Positions 16,925 to 25,089 of a stretch of 64,000 bases of DNA are shown here, piece after piece. The notes beneath the pieces are model-generated. The model was not told the DNA's origin, searched no databases, and saw only the letters and a list, made by a program, of their open reading frames with translations. The stretch comes from Burkholderia sp. (GTDB lineage Bacteria > Pseudomonadota > Gammaproteobacteria > Burkholderiales > Burkholderiaceae), in the NCBI RefSeq assembly GCF_018375725.1, contig NZ_JAHACR010000002.1, positions 55,411 to 119,410 on the forward strand, read 5' to 3'. The position numbers and the translations under genes were made by a program. The stretch's first letter is position 1; the number at the start of each line of letters is the position of its first letter.

Positions 16925-17551
16925 GTGGCAGACGGCTGGAAGCAGCGAAAGCCGATATTCGATCCAATGAACAAACGACCCAAATACAGGCCGGGTACGC
17001 TTGATCGCGTACTCGCCTTCTTCAACGAAATTGGCATTCCGACGCGGTATGAGCCGGGTGCGACCGGCTTCACCGAGGGCGTGCGCATCGAGCGCGGCGA
17101 GTTGATGGTGGATCCGACGTGCCGGATTTCCGTTCTGTTGCACGAGGGCGCGCATCTAGCGATCACCCCCAGGCGCTATCGACATCTCATGTGCGGCAAC
17201 CTGTACGCCGGTCGCCGTGAAATGTTCCGCCAAGTGGGGGAACTGGGCCTGCCCCCGGACACTGCGCTCTACCGGGCGGTCATTCAGAGTTCCGATCCGG
17301 AAGCGACCGCGTGGGCCTTCGCGGCGGGACTGCACCTCGGTTTCTCCCGAGAGGAGATCATCGAGGACGACCAGTACGACGGGGATGGCGAAACGATCCG
17401 ACTGGCCTTGTTCTTACGCTCCTACGCTGGCATCAACGGACTCGCGCACGCCGGCTTCTGCGCGCTACGGCCCGGTCACCGGCTTCCGGTATGGCCAGAG
17501 CTCGCGTTTTGGACCCAGGAAGTCGACGCAGAAGGGTATCGGGACCGTTAA
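16925..17551 (+). CDS. HEGAH-motif protein, putative metalloprotease
   Basis: 208 residues from a GTG with ACGAGG close by; ATG 14 codons later is possible. The segment SVLLHEGAHLAITP (His73) has the HExxH zinc-binding form of gluzincin/minimal metalloproteases. A downstream acidic residue that could be the third ligand is likely in the FAAGLHLGFSREEIIEDD region, but I cannot assign it. No signal peptide, so cytoplasmic. Not part of a leader-type unit. Confidence 0.75.
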   Translation: MADGWKQRKPIFDPMNKRPKYRPGTLDRVLAFFNEIGIPTRYEPGATGFTEGVRIERGELMVDPTCRISVLLHEGAHLAITPRRYRHLMCGNLYAGRREMFRQVGELGLPPDTALYRAVIQSSDPEATAWAFAAGLHLGFSREEIIEDDQYDGDGETIRLALFLRSYAGINGLAHAGFCALRPGHRLPVWPELAFWTQEVDAEGYRDR

Positions 17552-17598
17552 TATGCTGCTCGCCGCATGATGCGTCTGCCTCCGGCGAAGATGGGCAC

Positions 17599-17626
17599 TT
17601 GAATCCGGGCTCGCCACCGATAAGAT
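17599..17626 (+). promoter_or_regulatory. CTTGAAT promoter
   Basis: TTGAAT (17599-17604), exactly 16 nt, TAAGAT (17621-17626). Same -35 and spacing as the sites before the genes at 31295, 38086 and 42766. Confidence 0.65.
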
Positions 17627-17680
17627 GACTTTACATCCGACGCACCCGCGTCGATACAAACCGCTTACGAGGACAAAAAC

Positions 17681-18040
17681 ATGATTCGCAAACTGCTTGT
17701 CGCTTCGATTGCCGCCGCTGCTCTGCTGAACGTCGCCGCCTGCTCTTTCACGCAAGGCGTCAAGCCGGACGCCAGTGTCAGCACCTGCTTCGTCAAAGGC
17801 GTGAGCACGCTGAGCGACGTCGAAGCCAAGCTCGGCCAGCCGATGAAGACGGTCACGAACGCGGACGGATCCACCACGGCCACGTTCCACTATGGTGAAG
17901 CGCACCTGGGAGCCCTTGCGCTGGTCGGCGTCGGTGCCGCCACGGGGCGGGACATCATCACCGTCGTGAATTTCGACAAGCGCGGCAAATTTCTGACCCT
18001 CACGCAGGAAACCGACAACCGTAAGACGTCGGGCTTCTAA
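17681..18040 (+). CDS. Lipoprotein, BamE/SmpA-like fold
   Basis: 119 residues. Signal plus lipobox (NVAAC, Cys at 21). The segment VSTLSDVEAKLGQPMKTV followed by a strand-rich part matches the short helix-turn-strand pattern of SmpA/OmlA-type outer-membrane lipoproteins, which bind other envelope proteins. A hydrophobic Gly/Ala stretch (GALALVGVGAATG) lies near residue 85. It has a CTTGAAT promoter, like the other envelope genes here. Specific role unknown. Confidence 0.8.
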   Translation: MIRKLLVASIAAAALLNVAACSFTQGVKPDASVSTCFVKGVSTLSDVEAKLGQPMKTVTNADGSTTATFHYGEAHLGALALVGVGAATGRDIITVVNFDKRGKFLTLTQETDNRKTSGF

Positions 18041-18070
18041 GCCGGCAAGATCGCGCCACGCTGTTTCAGA

Positions 18071-18120
18071 CAGGCCCGGAAACCCCGTTGCAGCAGGTTT
18101 CCGGGCCGTTCCACATTCTT
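18071..18120 (+). terminator. Terminator-like hairpin
   Basis: GGCCCGGAAACC pairs with GGTTTCCGGGCC; T-rich but interrupted tail. Confidence 0.6.
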
Positions 18121-18190
18121 CCCATGCTGAAGTCCTGCCTCCGGGCGAATGCCTTCCGACTGGCTGCGGCGGTCGGGAGCCGTCCTTGGC

Positions 18191-18256
18191 TTCCTGTCAA
18201 GAAATTCTCGGGTATAATTTCGCTTGATTTACCCGGTAGCTGGACCGTAACCAGCC
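18191..18256 (+). promoter_or_regulatory. Palindromic promoter and 5' hairpin
   Basis: TTCCTGTCAAGAA, 16 nt after TTCCTG a perfect TATAAT (18213-18218), then GCTGG/CCAGC hairpin (18239-18243 with 18251-18255). The best -10 of the set. Confidence 0.75.
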
Positions 18257-18315
18257 ATTCCCGGCCGTGTTCTCGGCCGGGATCTCTCTGCACCGACAAC
18301 GGTGCGCCCCATTTT

Positions 18316-18372
18316 ACCCCTGCGGGATGTTGCTCCCGCGTGGGCGCTTCTCGCTCGTCTCAGGAGTAGCGT
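18316..18372 (+). promoter_or_regulatory. Two-stem leader hiding the SD
   Basis: ACCCCTGCGGG/CCCGCGTGGG first stem; GCGCTTCTC against GAGTAGCGT second stem over the SD. Confidence 0.65.
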
Positions 18373-18747
18373 ATGAATATCCAGCCTGCTATCCATCAGG
18401 AATCTCCGCTGTCGGGCGTCGCATCACGGCCCGCGCGTGTCGTGTTTCTTCCGGACGGTTACAACGGACACACGATGGCTTTTTGTGCCGAGCCGGTCGC
18501 CGTGGAAGGCAATGTTGTGAAGCTCCACTGCGCAGAGCCCGGCAAGGAGTACCTGATCGCCTGGCGTTGCAGAGCCGTCTTCGAGGCGGCGCTCATGTCG
18601 CGGGAAGGCAGCGCGGAGGTTACGCTGGCGGAACGCGGGATCGCTGGGTGGCGCGGCACGAACGACGACGAGTACCAGATCTACGTCGAGTCGGCCAAGG
18701 CACTCGGCTGGAAAATCAAGACACGCGACGAATGGCTCAATAGCTGA
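18373..18747 (+). CDS. Hypothetical protein with NDDEYQIYV module
   Basis: 124 residues. The N-terminal 95 residues are unrecognised (VVFLPDGYNGHTMAFCAEPVA). The last 28 residues match the small protein at 10318 almost motif for motif (NDDEYQIYV, LGW, DEWLNS). First gene of a six-gene unit. The module may be a docking or stability tag; that is inference. Confidence 0.8.
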   Translation: MNIQPAIHQESPLSGVASRPARVVFLPDGYNGHTMAFCAEPVAVEGNVVKLHCAEPGKEYLIAWRCRAVFEAALMSREGSAEVTLAERGIAGWRGTNDDEYQIYVESAKALGWKIKTRDEWLNS

Positions 18748-18761
18748 CCGTCGATTTTTTA

Positions 18762-18826
18762 ACCCTGTGGGGACGCACATCCCCGCTGGGTGTGTGCTCC
18801 TCACGATTTCCATTGAGGAGTACAAG
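18762..18826 (+). promoter_or_regulatory. Two-stem leader hiding the SD
   Basis: ACCCTGTGGGG first stem. The second stem is GTGCTCCTC with GAGGAGTAC: changed bases on both sides relative to the TGCTTC/GGAGCA type, pairing kept over nine positions. Confidence 0.75.
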
Positions 18827-19117
18827 ATGGCCGCTATTCTCTGCTCCAATGCTGCAACCGGTCTTCAGACCGCTGTCACCAGCGCGGACGTACGACAGGC
18901 GTTCCGAGCGGCTGGAATGAGAGCGCGTGTTGCCGATCTGGGCATGAAGTTCCGGATTTGTGATCTCGACAGGTCGCAATACGGAACCGAAGTCGAGCGT
19001 GTTGCGAGGGCTCTGAAGTTCACCGATTCCCTCGGGCATCCGGGCGGGCAGTGGAACACATCGACCGAGTTTATTGCATACAAGTCGGGAAAGATTGTCC
19101 GTTTGTCGGCGCAGTGA
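18827..19117 (+). CDS. Hypothetical protein, LCSNA family
   Basis: 96 residues beginning MAAILCSNA. The protein at 19706 begins MAIFLCSNA and has the same leader type, so the two are probable paralogues at least at the N-terminus. Basic, soluble, with ends likely folded around VADLGMKFRICDLD. Function unknown. Confidence 0.8.
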   Translation: MAAILCSNAATGLQTAVTSADVRQAFRAAGMRARVADLGMKFRICDLDRSQYGTEVERVARALKFTDSLGHPGGQWNTSTEFIAYKSGKIVRLSAQ

Positions 19118-19187
19118 ATAAACTCAGTTTCGATTTCGAAGTCAGCGCCGCTCGTTCGCAAGGCGACAGGCGCTGATTCACAACTCA

Positions 19188-19247
19188 ACCCTGGTGGGGA
19201 AGCATTCCCGCCGGGGACGCTTCCTTGCCGAAGTTATAGGAAGCGTC
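19188..19247 (+). promoter_or_regulatory. Two-stem leader hiding the SD
   Basis: Second stem GACGCTTCC with GGAAGCGTC, nine perfect pairs; the SD itself is GGAAG here. Confidence 0.75.
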
Positions 19248-19598
19248 ATGAAACACATTATCGAAGCCACGGGAAATCTCACGTTCCTGATCGAAAACGA
19301 TCGTGACCTCGAGATACTCGAGGACATCAAGGACCGCGTGGGTGGTAATGACGTCCGGTTCCTGGACGACATGCTCGATCAGTTGGGCTTTCTGGGTAAC
19401 GCGAAGCTCTTCGGGATCGCCCCTGTCGACGTCGGTGCCCTGACGGACGCGCCGATGCTCTCCGATGCAATCGATTTGCAGGACGATGGCAGCATCGTTG
19501 TTCTCGGGAACGTCTGGTGGTATCCGAACTACCAGGTCGAGGACTTCGCAGAACGGCTGATCGAGCGCGGCAGCGTTACGTTTCAAGCTGCAGCCTGA
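19248..19598 (+). CDS. Hypothetical protein, 116 aa
   Basis: Acidic, soluble; starts MKHIIEATGNLTFLIEND. Predicted alpha/beta, ending VEDFAERLIERGSVTF. Third gene of its unit with its own leader. Unrecognised. Confidence 0.8.
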   Translation: MKHIIEATGNLTFLIENDRDLEILEDIKDRVGGNDVRFLDDMLDQLGFLGNAKLFGIAPVDVGALTDAPMLSDAIDLQDDGSIVVLGNVWWYPNYQVEDFAERLIERGSVTFQAAA

Positions 19599-19641
19599 TT
19601 CGCTTTTTTAGAGCCGCCATCGAGGCTGCGCTCATGTTTTA

Positions 19642-19705
19642 ACCCTGTGGGGGCGCACATCCCTCAGGGTGTGTGCTCCTTGCGATTTCAAATGAGGAGT
19701 ACAAG
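19642..19705 (+). promoter_or_regulatory. Two-stem leader hiding the SD
   Basis: ACCCTGTGGGG first stem; GTGCTCCT with AGGAGTAC second stem. Near copy of the leader at 18762. Confidence 0.7.
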
Positions 19706-20152
19706 ATGGCAATTTTTCTCTGCTCGAACGCCCACATCAGCACGCTCGCGGCCTACGCCGTGCAGCACCAGATCTGCCTGCCGCATCTGAAGCTGGATTA
19801 CCGCGGTGCAGCGGCCGGTACATGGATCGCGGGCGAGCTGTTCAAGGCGAACGTCAAGGCGGTCACCAAGCAGTATGGCAAGTGCGAGATCCACGTCCCG
19901 CACGCCTATCTGCCGATGGCGACTCTGCCGGAGCCGGTGGCAATCCTGAAGCTTTGCGAGGGATACGAGTGCCAGGTCGAAGGGCTCGACGACTACTCGT
20001 CGTTGCTCGCCGGCAAGATCATCTCGGCCATCCGTGCCAGGGCGATCCGGATGTTACCCGGATACGAGTCGGCGCCGTGGTGTATCCCGGATCAGCGAGT
20101 TGCGAGCCGGACGAATCTCATCGGGGCCGTCGCGTCGTCTGTTGTTCATTAA
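19706..20152 (+). CDS. Hypothetical protein, LCSNA family
   Basis: 148 residues beginning MAIFLCSNAHISTLAAYAV. It shares the opening motif and leader with the gene at 18827, but the rest differs. Several cysteines in the middle (KLCEGYECQVEGL). No signal peptide recognised despite the hydrophobic start. Function unknown. Confidence 0.8.
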   Translation: MAIFLCSNAHISTLAAYAVQHQICLPHLKLDYRGAAAGTWIAGELFKANVKAVTKQYGKCEIHVPHAYLPMATLPEPVAILKLCEGYECQVEGLDDYSSLLAGKIISAIRARAIRMLPGYESAPWCIPDQRVASRTNLIGAVASSVVH

Positions 20153-20215
20153 CTCATCGGGGAGCAGGCATCCCGGATGGGGTGTCTGCCTCTTCGATCT
20201 ACTCAGGAGCAGATC
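20152..20215 (+). promoter_or_regulatory. Two-stem leader, partly paired
   Basis: TCTGC pairs with GCAGA, and the SD GGAGCAG is next to the ATG; the first stem is ACTCATCGGGG...CCCGGATGGGGT. Confidence 0.55.
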
Positions 20216-20926
20216 ATGGGTTACAGCGGTACCCGGAATATTCCGGGCAAATCGGCAATGGAGATGTTGCGTCATGTCGATACCCACTACGCCGGGAAAA
20301 GGGTGGAAAACGACGTGGCGACCTACGAGGTTGTCGATGGAAAACCCGGACGAGGCGGTCTCTGGTTCGTCGTGCGCATGACGATCAAGGCGACGGGGGA
20401 GGGCTTCAACTATGCGGAATTCGTGAAGATCTCCCGTGACCAGAAGGAGTTCTGCTGGAAGCCGATTTGGGAGTTCTCCGACCCGGGCGAAACGTCCATG
20501 CCGAGGTCGCTTTTCAATCAGCTCACGCCGATCGAGAAGATACCCGCCGGCTCGGGCCGGAACCTGGAAAACGCCGCAGCTTGGCGTGACGCTCAGCGCA
20601 GGGCATACGAGCAGAAGTCGCTCGAAAGTGCCGCGGCGCCGAACGCCGGAGACGTCATCGTGTTCCGCGATCCGATCGATTTCCAGATCGGAAACGAGAC
20701 CGTAACGACCCAACGTTTTCGTGTCCGTGAATGGGGGCGTGCCCGGCGGTTGACCCCGCTGGTCGGAGACGGAGAAGCTGTCTTCAATGCCAAGCTGAAA
20801 CGCTCGACGTGGGATACAAACCCGTTCGAGGTGGAAGGGCGACTGGCAGATGTTGTGCCGGTCGTTGCGGTGGCCGTACCGTTGCCGGTTCCGCAACGTC
20901 AGTTGCAGCAGGCAGCGCTGTTCTGA
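20216..20926 (+). CDS. Hypothetical protein, 236 aa, clamp-motif-like tail
   Basis: Start MGYSGTRNIPGKSAMEML. Unrecognised mixed alpha/beta protein; residues about 20-80 show a repeated strand pattern (YEVVDGKPGRGGLWFVVRM). The C-terminus is Val/Pro-rich and ends QQAALF, which fits the Q-x-x-L-F pattern by which proteins bind the DNA polymerase sliding clamp. That link is inference. Fifth gene of its unit. Confidence 0.8.
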   Translation: MGYSGTRNIPGKSAMEMLRHVDTHYAGKRVENDVATYEVVDGKPGRGGLWFVVRMTIKATGEGFNYAEFVKISRDQKEFCWKPIWEFSDPGETSMPRSLFNQLTPIEKIPAGSGRNLENAAAWRDAQRRAYEQKSLESAAAPNAGDVIVFRDPIDFQIGNETVTTQRFRVREWGRARRLTPLVGDGEAVFNAKLKRSTWDTNPFEVEGRLADVVPVVAVAVPLPVPQRQLQQAALF

Positions 20927-20992
20927 AACGTGCGGAGATTTGGTCCGTTCAAGATGGCCTGGTCGCGTAGGCGTGACCGGGCTTGATGTCCA

Positions 20993-21049
20993 ACCCACGC
21001 GGGGACCGCTCCCCGCGCGGGAGACGTCCTCGTCATCTTTGAAATCGCA
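20993..21049 (+). promoter_or_regulatory. Leader with second stem lost
   Basis: ACCCACGCGGGG...CCCCGCGCGGGA forms a strong first stem, but no SD-like sequence or partner strand is kept before the ATG. Confidence 0.5.
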
Positions 21050-21349
21050 ATGAGCCGAAATCGCGAAAACGTAGTGTGGCCCAGCCGGAACGGTACCTGG
21101 AGTCGGGGATTCTTCGACTACTACCAGACGGGTGACGATCCGGAATGGGATGTCGAGTACGACTATGACACCTTCATGTGGTGTTCGACGGGGCATCCGA
21201 CGATGGAAGCCGCCTGCGCCGCCTGGCGTGGGTCGAATCCGGGAGGCATGAACTCGTACGACACGCCGAGCGTCGAAACCGACCGACTCGATACGATGGC
21301 CGAGAAGTACGCGGCCGCGCAGTCCGCTGCGAAGCATCGCCGGTATTGA
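21050..21349 (+). CDS. Hypothetical protein, 99 aa
   Basis: Aromatic-rich N-terminal half (SRGFFDYYQTGDDPEW, DYDTFMWCSTGHPTM), then an Ala-rich helical tail. Weak SD. Last gene of the six-gene unit before the terminator. Unrecognised. Confidence 0.75.
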   Translation: MSRNRENVVWPSRNGTWSRGFFDYYQTGDDPEWDVEYDYDTFMWCSTGHPTMEAACAAWRGSNPGGMNSYDTPSVETDRLDTMAEKYAAAQSAAKHRRY

Positions 21350-21364
21350 TCCGGTGCAGATAAC

Positions 21365-21416
21365 GACCCGCCACATCCTTTTTGAGGGTGCTGGCGGGTG
21401 TCCTTTTTGAGCGATT
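21365..21416 (+). terminator. Rho-independent terminator
   Basis: ACCCGCCA pairs with TGGCGGGT, followed by CCTTTTTGA; it abuts the next palindromic promoter. Confidence 0.7.
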
Positions 21417-21418
21417 AC

Positions 21419-21482
21419 TTCCTGTCAGGAAACTATGGCAAAATGACTTAGTTTTGATTGGTAGCTGGGCCATATACCAGCC
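21419..21482 (+). promoter_or_regulatory. Palindromic promoter and 5' hairpin
   Basis: Perfect TTCCTGTCAGGAA; the -10 is weak (AAATGA at the 16-nt spacing); GCTGG/CCAGC hairpin (21464-21468 with 21477-21481). Confidence 0.6.
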
Positions 21483-21531
21483 GAAACGCGGGTTCCCCGC
21501 TTTCTCATGTTGGCCGGAAAACCGGCTATTT

Positions 21532-21595
21532 ACCCATGCGGGGCATTCATCCCGCTGGGGTGTCTGCTTCGCGTATCTCATACAGGAGCAGAAAT
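21532..21595 (+). promoter_or_regulatory. Two-stem leader hiding the SD
   Basis: ACCCATGCGGGG/CCCGCTGGGG first stem; TCTGCTTC with GGAGCAGA second stem. Confidence 0.7.
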
Positions 21596-22165
21596 ATGAA
21601 TCAGCAATCCAGTCCGGAAACGGACCTCAAGAAGGCGAGCGTCTCGCGCGAAATCGCTGGTGCAATCCTGACGGCCGAGGTCTCCCCTTGTTCCTGGATG
21701 AATCCGACGTACGGGTTCCAAATCTCGGTGACCATGTCGGAGGGCGGTGGCAAGGCGTACGTGCACGAGAAGGAACTTGCTTTCGCTGATGCGACGGTCG
21801 GTGACATGAGCCGACTACTCGAGACGATCGGCGTTATCGCTTGTGTGAAGTGCGGTAAGCCCGCCTTCGATCCCGATACCGTGCGAACGAACCGGGAGAA
21901 GCAGTGCGAGCGCTGTTTCATGGCCAAGCTCAATGCGGAGTTCGAGGAAGGGCGGAAGAAGGAAGCCCGTCGAACGGCCGAGAATGACGCGAAGTACAAG
22001 AAGCAAGGTTACACACATCGCGTCGACGCGTGGATTCACCGTAACGACGGTGACGACGTGGCTGTCTCTTACTACATGCAGGACCCGACGGACGCCCAGA
22101 TCCGGGCAAAGCTTCGCAAGGCACGCAGCGTCGTGCTCGATGACTACAAGCTGGTCCAGCTCTGA
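21596..22165 (+). CDS. Hypothetical protein with four-Cys zinc motif
   Basis: 189 residues. CVKCG (about 84-88) and CERC (about 107-110) make a probable zinc ribbon in the middle. It is followed by a long charged helix (AEFEEGRKKEARRTAENDAKYKK) and a C-terminal folded part (SYYMQDPTDAQIRAKLRKAR). Sole gene in its unit. A nucleic-acid-binding role is plausible. Confidence 0.8.
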   Translation: MNQQSSPETDLKKASVSREIAGAILTAEVSPCSWMNPTYGFQISVTMSEGGGKAYVHEKELAFADATVGDMSRLLETIGVIACVKCGKPAFDPDTVRTNREKQCERCFMAKLNAEFEEGRKKEARRTAENDAKYKKQGYTHRVDAWIHRNDGDDVAVSYYMQDPTDAQIRAKLRKARSVVLDDYKLVQL

Positions 22166-22169
22166 ATGA

Positions 22170-22213
22170 ACCCGCCGCACATCCCGATCTTCGGGGTGTG
22201 CGGCGGGTTTTTC
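22170..22213 (+). terminator. Rho-independent terminator
   Basis: ACCCGCCGCAC pairs with GTGCGGCGGGT, followed by TTTTTC. Confidence 0.9.
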
Positions 22214-22384
22214 ATTTCCGCGGGGGAATTGCTGCGCCTAGGGCCGTGTGCTAGGCTATCCGCTGGATGCCATCCCAACCTGCCGGCGGGTTAAACAGGC
22301 GGCTTACTTTCTTCTCGCAAGACGACCTTTTGTCAGGTCTGCATGGAATCGCCGGTATGTAGACCTCGATCAAAAGGACTCGTC

Positions 22385-23737
22385 ATGCCGTCAGCATTTC
22401 TCAGCCGGAATTCCTTCAATCAACTCAAGCGGGCGGCCAGGCAACAGTTGCCGGGCGTTCAGCACTCCCATGTGCTTGAAGCTCTCGCCCGTGCTCTTGG
22501 CCACAATAACCTGGCTGCGCTGAACGCCGCGTTGGCGGTTGGTGAAGATACCGCAGTACGATTCTTTCTGTTTTCCTACCACGACCTGCGCATACGGCTC
22601 GCCGAACTCGGGTATTCGGACGCCCTGACGTGGGATCTCGATTTCTCCTGCGTCACGGATGTCTTCAGGGTGAAGCGACCATTTCCGTCGACCCTCGATG
22701 CCTTGCTTGCCGACGGAATCATTTCGCTCGAGCACCGCCGTCGTTTCGATCAGTTGATCGACCAACGAAAGTCGATTCTGATCATCGGAGCTACCTCGTC
22801 GGGCAAATCGCTTCTGATGCATGTGCTGCTCAACGAAATGGCGATTCGAGCTCCCGGGGACGCATTCGTGGTCTTGGAGGTGACACGCAGCGACGCGGAA
22901 TATCCGCCAAATGTCGACCGATTCGTGAAGAGTGAACGCGGGCCGGACGAACCCCCGCACTTTGGCCATCGTCGAGTAGCTTTCGACGAGCTCCGGGATG
23001 GCATCGCCTCCAACGTTCTGCGCTCCTGGACCGCTTACGGCGGGGGTTTAGGGACCCTGTACGCGCGCAGCGTAGAGGACGTGATCCCAACGCTGACGGA
23101 ATTGCTGGGCGGTCGTGGCGTCGGGTCGATTCATGAAGCCATTGATATAGTCGTCCGCATGGAGCGCAGCGACAAGCCGCGGGTCGCGGAGATCGTCAAC
23201 TGGACCGAACTTCAGCATGGCTCCGAGCCGCCGGAATTCTCGCAGGAATGGCGTGAGCCGGCAAATCTTCGGATGCCGCCTCCCGAGGACGTCGGTCGCT
23301 ACGTCCTGCAGGATTTGAGGCGACTTGTGTCCGAGCGATTTTCGGCCGGCGATCAGGTTCCCCTCAGTCCGGATATGCCGTTCATCCACGACGATCTGCG
23401 CATGCGGGATGGGCAACCTTACCAGGATGGTCTTTCGTTCACGCCGAAGCACTGGACGCAGGCTGAGGACGGCAGTTGGGCGCCCTCGTCGGCAAGCTTT
23501 TTCGGACACAGTCATCATGCGCTGCATGGCCCGCTGAATGACGTACTGACGAAGGAGCGAATGGATGAAATGAGCCGGATCATCGCCGAAGGCGGCAGGG
23601 TGATTGTTATGGATCCGAAGGTGGACACCGACGTCGCACGGGCTTTGAACGGCAAATCCGAATCGATAACCCAGACGCGCCGGAACAGCCCCCCGCAACC
23701 GGATTCCGACACCACCAGTGACTCCAAGTCCGATTAA
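22385..23737 (+). CDS. Secretion/conjugation-type ATPase (VirB11/TrbB/PilT superfamily)
   Basis: 450 residues. Walker A GATSSGKS (about 135-142), an acidic Walker B-like VVLEVTRSDAEYPP, and downstream TLYARSVEDVIPTL followed by IVVRMERSDKPRVAEIVNW are the pattern of hexameric traffic ATPases that power type IV secretion or pilus systems. The first 50 residues (SRNSFNQLKRAARQQLPGV and ALARALGHNNLAALNAAL) look like a small helical domain that recurs at the N-termini of plasmid proteins. The 110 residues after the ATPase core are unrecognised. No other transfer genes are adjacent. It has neither the two-stem leader nor the 5' hairpin. Confidence 0.85.
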   Translation: MPSAFLSRNSFNQLKRAARQQLPGVQHSHVLEALARALGHNNLAALNAALAVGEDTAVRFFLFSYHDLRIRLAELGYSDALTWDLDFSCVTDVFRVKRPFPSTLDALLADGIISLEHRRRFDQLIDQRKSILIIGATSSGKSLLMHVLLNEMAIRAPGDAFVVLEVTRSDAEYPPNVDRFVKSERGPDEPPHFGHRRVAFDELRDGIASNVLRSWTAYGGGLGTLYARSVEDVIPTLTELLGGRGVGSIHEAIDIVVRMERSDKPRVAEIVNWTELQHGSEPPEFSQEWREPANLRMPPPEDVGRYVLQDLRRLVSERFSAGDQVPLSPDMPFIHDDLRMRDGQPYQDGLSFTPKHWTQAEDGSWAPSSASFFGHSHHALHGPLNDVLTKERMDEMSRIIAEGGRVIVMDPKVDTDVARALNGKSESITQTRRNSPPQPDSDTTSDSKSD

Positions 23738-23759
23738 GCTCGAAATGCCGCTGTTCTGG

Positions 23760-23803
23760 TAATATTCTCGGCAGTTTCGACGGTAGCTGGGCCATTTCCA
23801 GCC
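23760..23803 (+). promoter_or_regulatory. Promoter with 5' hairpin but no palindrome
   Basis: TAATAT -10 (23760-23765), then GCTGG/CCAGC hairpin (23786-23790 with 23798-23802) at the usual distance. The TTCC-N5-GGAA palindrome is missing, so this unit may escape whatever reads it. Confidence 0.55.
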
Positions 23804-23829
23804 AGAAGCGGCGTTGCCGCCTTTACTCA

Positions 23830-23890
23830 ACCCATGCGGGGCACGTTCCCGCTTGGGATCCTGCTTCGCCCTTTGTGTCAGGAGCGGGAT
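23830..23890 (+). promoter_or_regulatory. Two-stem leader hiding the SD
   Basis: ACCCATGCGGGG first stem; CTGCTTC against GGAGCGG (G-T pairs) second stem. Confidence 0.6.
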
Positions 23891-24541
23891 ATGCAGACCA
23901 ACACGGCAGACACGGTTTCTGTCGATATCAAAGTTCCGGCAGAGATGCCGGAGTTCTCCGAGGACCTGATCTACAGTCCGCGCATGCGGGTTGTACGCGT
24001 CGGGCAATCCCTCAAGACGTGGCGTGTTGCAGACCAGACGTTCGAATCCGATCCGACGACACCGGAAGGTATCGAGCAGACGGTTCTCGGCATGCTGTCG
24101 GACCTTCGCTTTCTATGTGACGAACATGGGCTCGATTTCGCTCGAATCGACCGAATGGCCTATGGCGACTACACGGTGGTGAAGAATGAAGCTCGCCGCG
24201 AGGCTGCGAAGCAAGCTGAATCCGCAGCGGTAGACAATGTGCCGTCGGCCTCATTGAAGTTGCAGGTGCTGGGGATGTATAGCTACGCCGCGGTCTCTTC
24301 GTTGGATGGGTACCAGTACCTCGCAGGCTTCGTAAGGGCTACCACCGTCTCCAAGGGGACCGGTATCTTCGTCGTCAACGGCGTACTGAATCGCGCAACC
24401 TACAAGAAGCTGCTCGAGGAAGCGCGTGCTGCGCAGCTGCAGGTCGATCGCGTCGTCGTGTACGGCGAAATCGCAACCTACACCGGCGCAGGCATCCGTT
24501 TCACCAAGTTCGACGAGCTTCCCGGCCTGGATCGGGGATGA
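23891..24541 (+). CDS. Hypothetical protein, 216 aa
   Basis: Start MQTNTADTVSVDIKVP after the leader SD. Two-part protein: residues 1-110 and a C-terminal part with TGIFVVNGVLNRATYKKLLEEARAA. Soluble. First gene of its unit and 4 nt overlap with an alternative start of the next. Unrecognised. Confidence 0.8.
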   Translation: MQTNTADTVSVDIKVPAEMPEFSEDLIYSPRMRVVRVGQSLKTWRVADQTFESDPTTPEGIEQTVLGMLSDLRFLCDEHGLDFARIDRMAYGDYTVVKNEARREAAKQAESAAVDNVPSASLKLQVLGMYSYAAVSSLDGYQYLAGFVRATTVSKGTGIFVVNGVLNRATYKKLLEEARAAQLQVDRVVVYGEIATYTGAGIRFTKFDELPGLDRG

Positions 24542-24573
24542 GCTTCGTCATGTTCAATCCCGAAAGGAGGGGT

Positions 24574-24933
24574 ATGCAGACACAAGCAAAGCCGAAACCG
24601 TTTCGGGAACTGACCGGACTTGCCTTCGCGTCAGGATTGGTCGTGTTGTCGCCATTGTTTCCCGGTGCGTTCCGCATCCTGTTCCTCTGCATCAACGTCG
24701 TTGCCTTCGTGATGTTCGTCGAAGACAAACGCCGGGCAGTGGAGCGGGAGAAGCGCATCAAGGAAGCATGGCTGCATCTGATCACCCTCGGAGGTGGTTT
24801 CGTGGGCGCCCAACTGGGCAGGGCGACAGCCAGGCACAAGACACTGAAGCCGGCGTTCGACGGCGTCTTCTGTGTCGCGTGGCTGCTGTGGCTCGTAGCG
24901 TGCGTTCTCTACTGGCTCTACGTCAGGAGATGA
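24574..24933 (+). CDS. DUF1294-type membrane protein
   Basis: 119 residues. Start chosen at MQTQAKPK because AAAGGAGG lies just upstream; an ATG 12 codons earlier overlaps the previous stop. Three to four hydrophobic segments (about 15-30, 32-48, 65-80, 95-115). The block DKRRAVEREKRIKEAWLH followed by LGGGFVGAQLGRATARHKT matches the signature of small DUF1294 inner-membrane proteins, whose function is not known. It uses an ordinary SD instead of the two-stem leader. Confidence 0.8.
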   Translation: MQTQAKPKPFRELTGLAFASGLVVLSPLFPGAFRILFLCINVVAFVMFVEDKRRAVEREKRIKEAWLHLITLGGGFVGAQLGRATARHKTLKPAFDGVFCVAWLLWLVACVLYWLYVRR

Positions 24934-25025
24934 CGAGAAACCGGTGCCGGGCCGATGGCGGAATTCCGCCGTCGCCCGGGATCGGGATTTGATCCTTAGG
25001 CTGGGTTCACCGGCCACTATTTCAA

Positions 25026-25089
25026 ACCCATGCGGGGCATCTCAGTCCCGGTGGGCTGTGTGCTTCGCTATTCAATCAACGGAGCACAT
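25026..25089 (+). promoter_or_regulatory. Two-stem leader hiding the SD
   Basis: ACCCATGCGGGG first stem; GTGTGCTTC with GGAGCACAT second stem. Confidence 0.7.
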
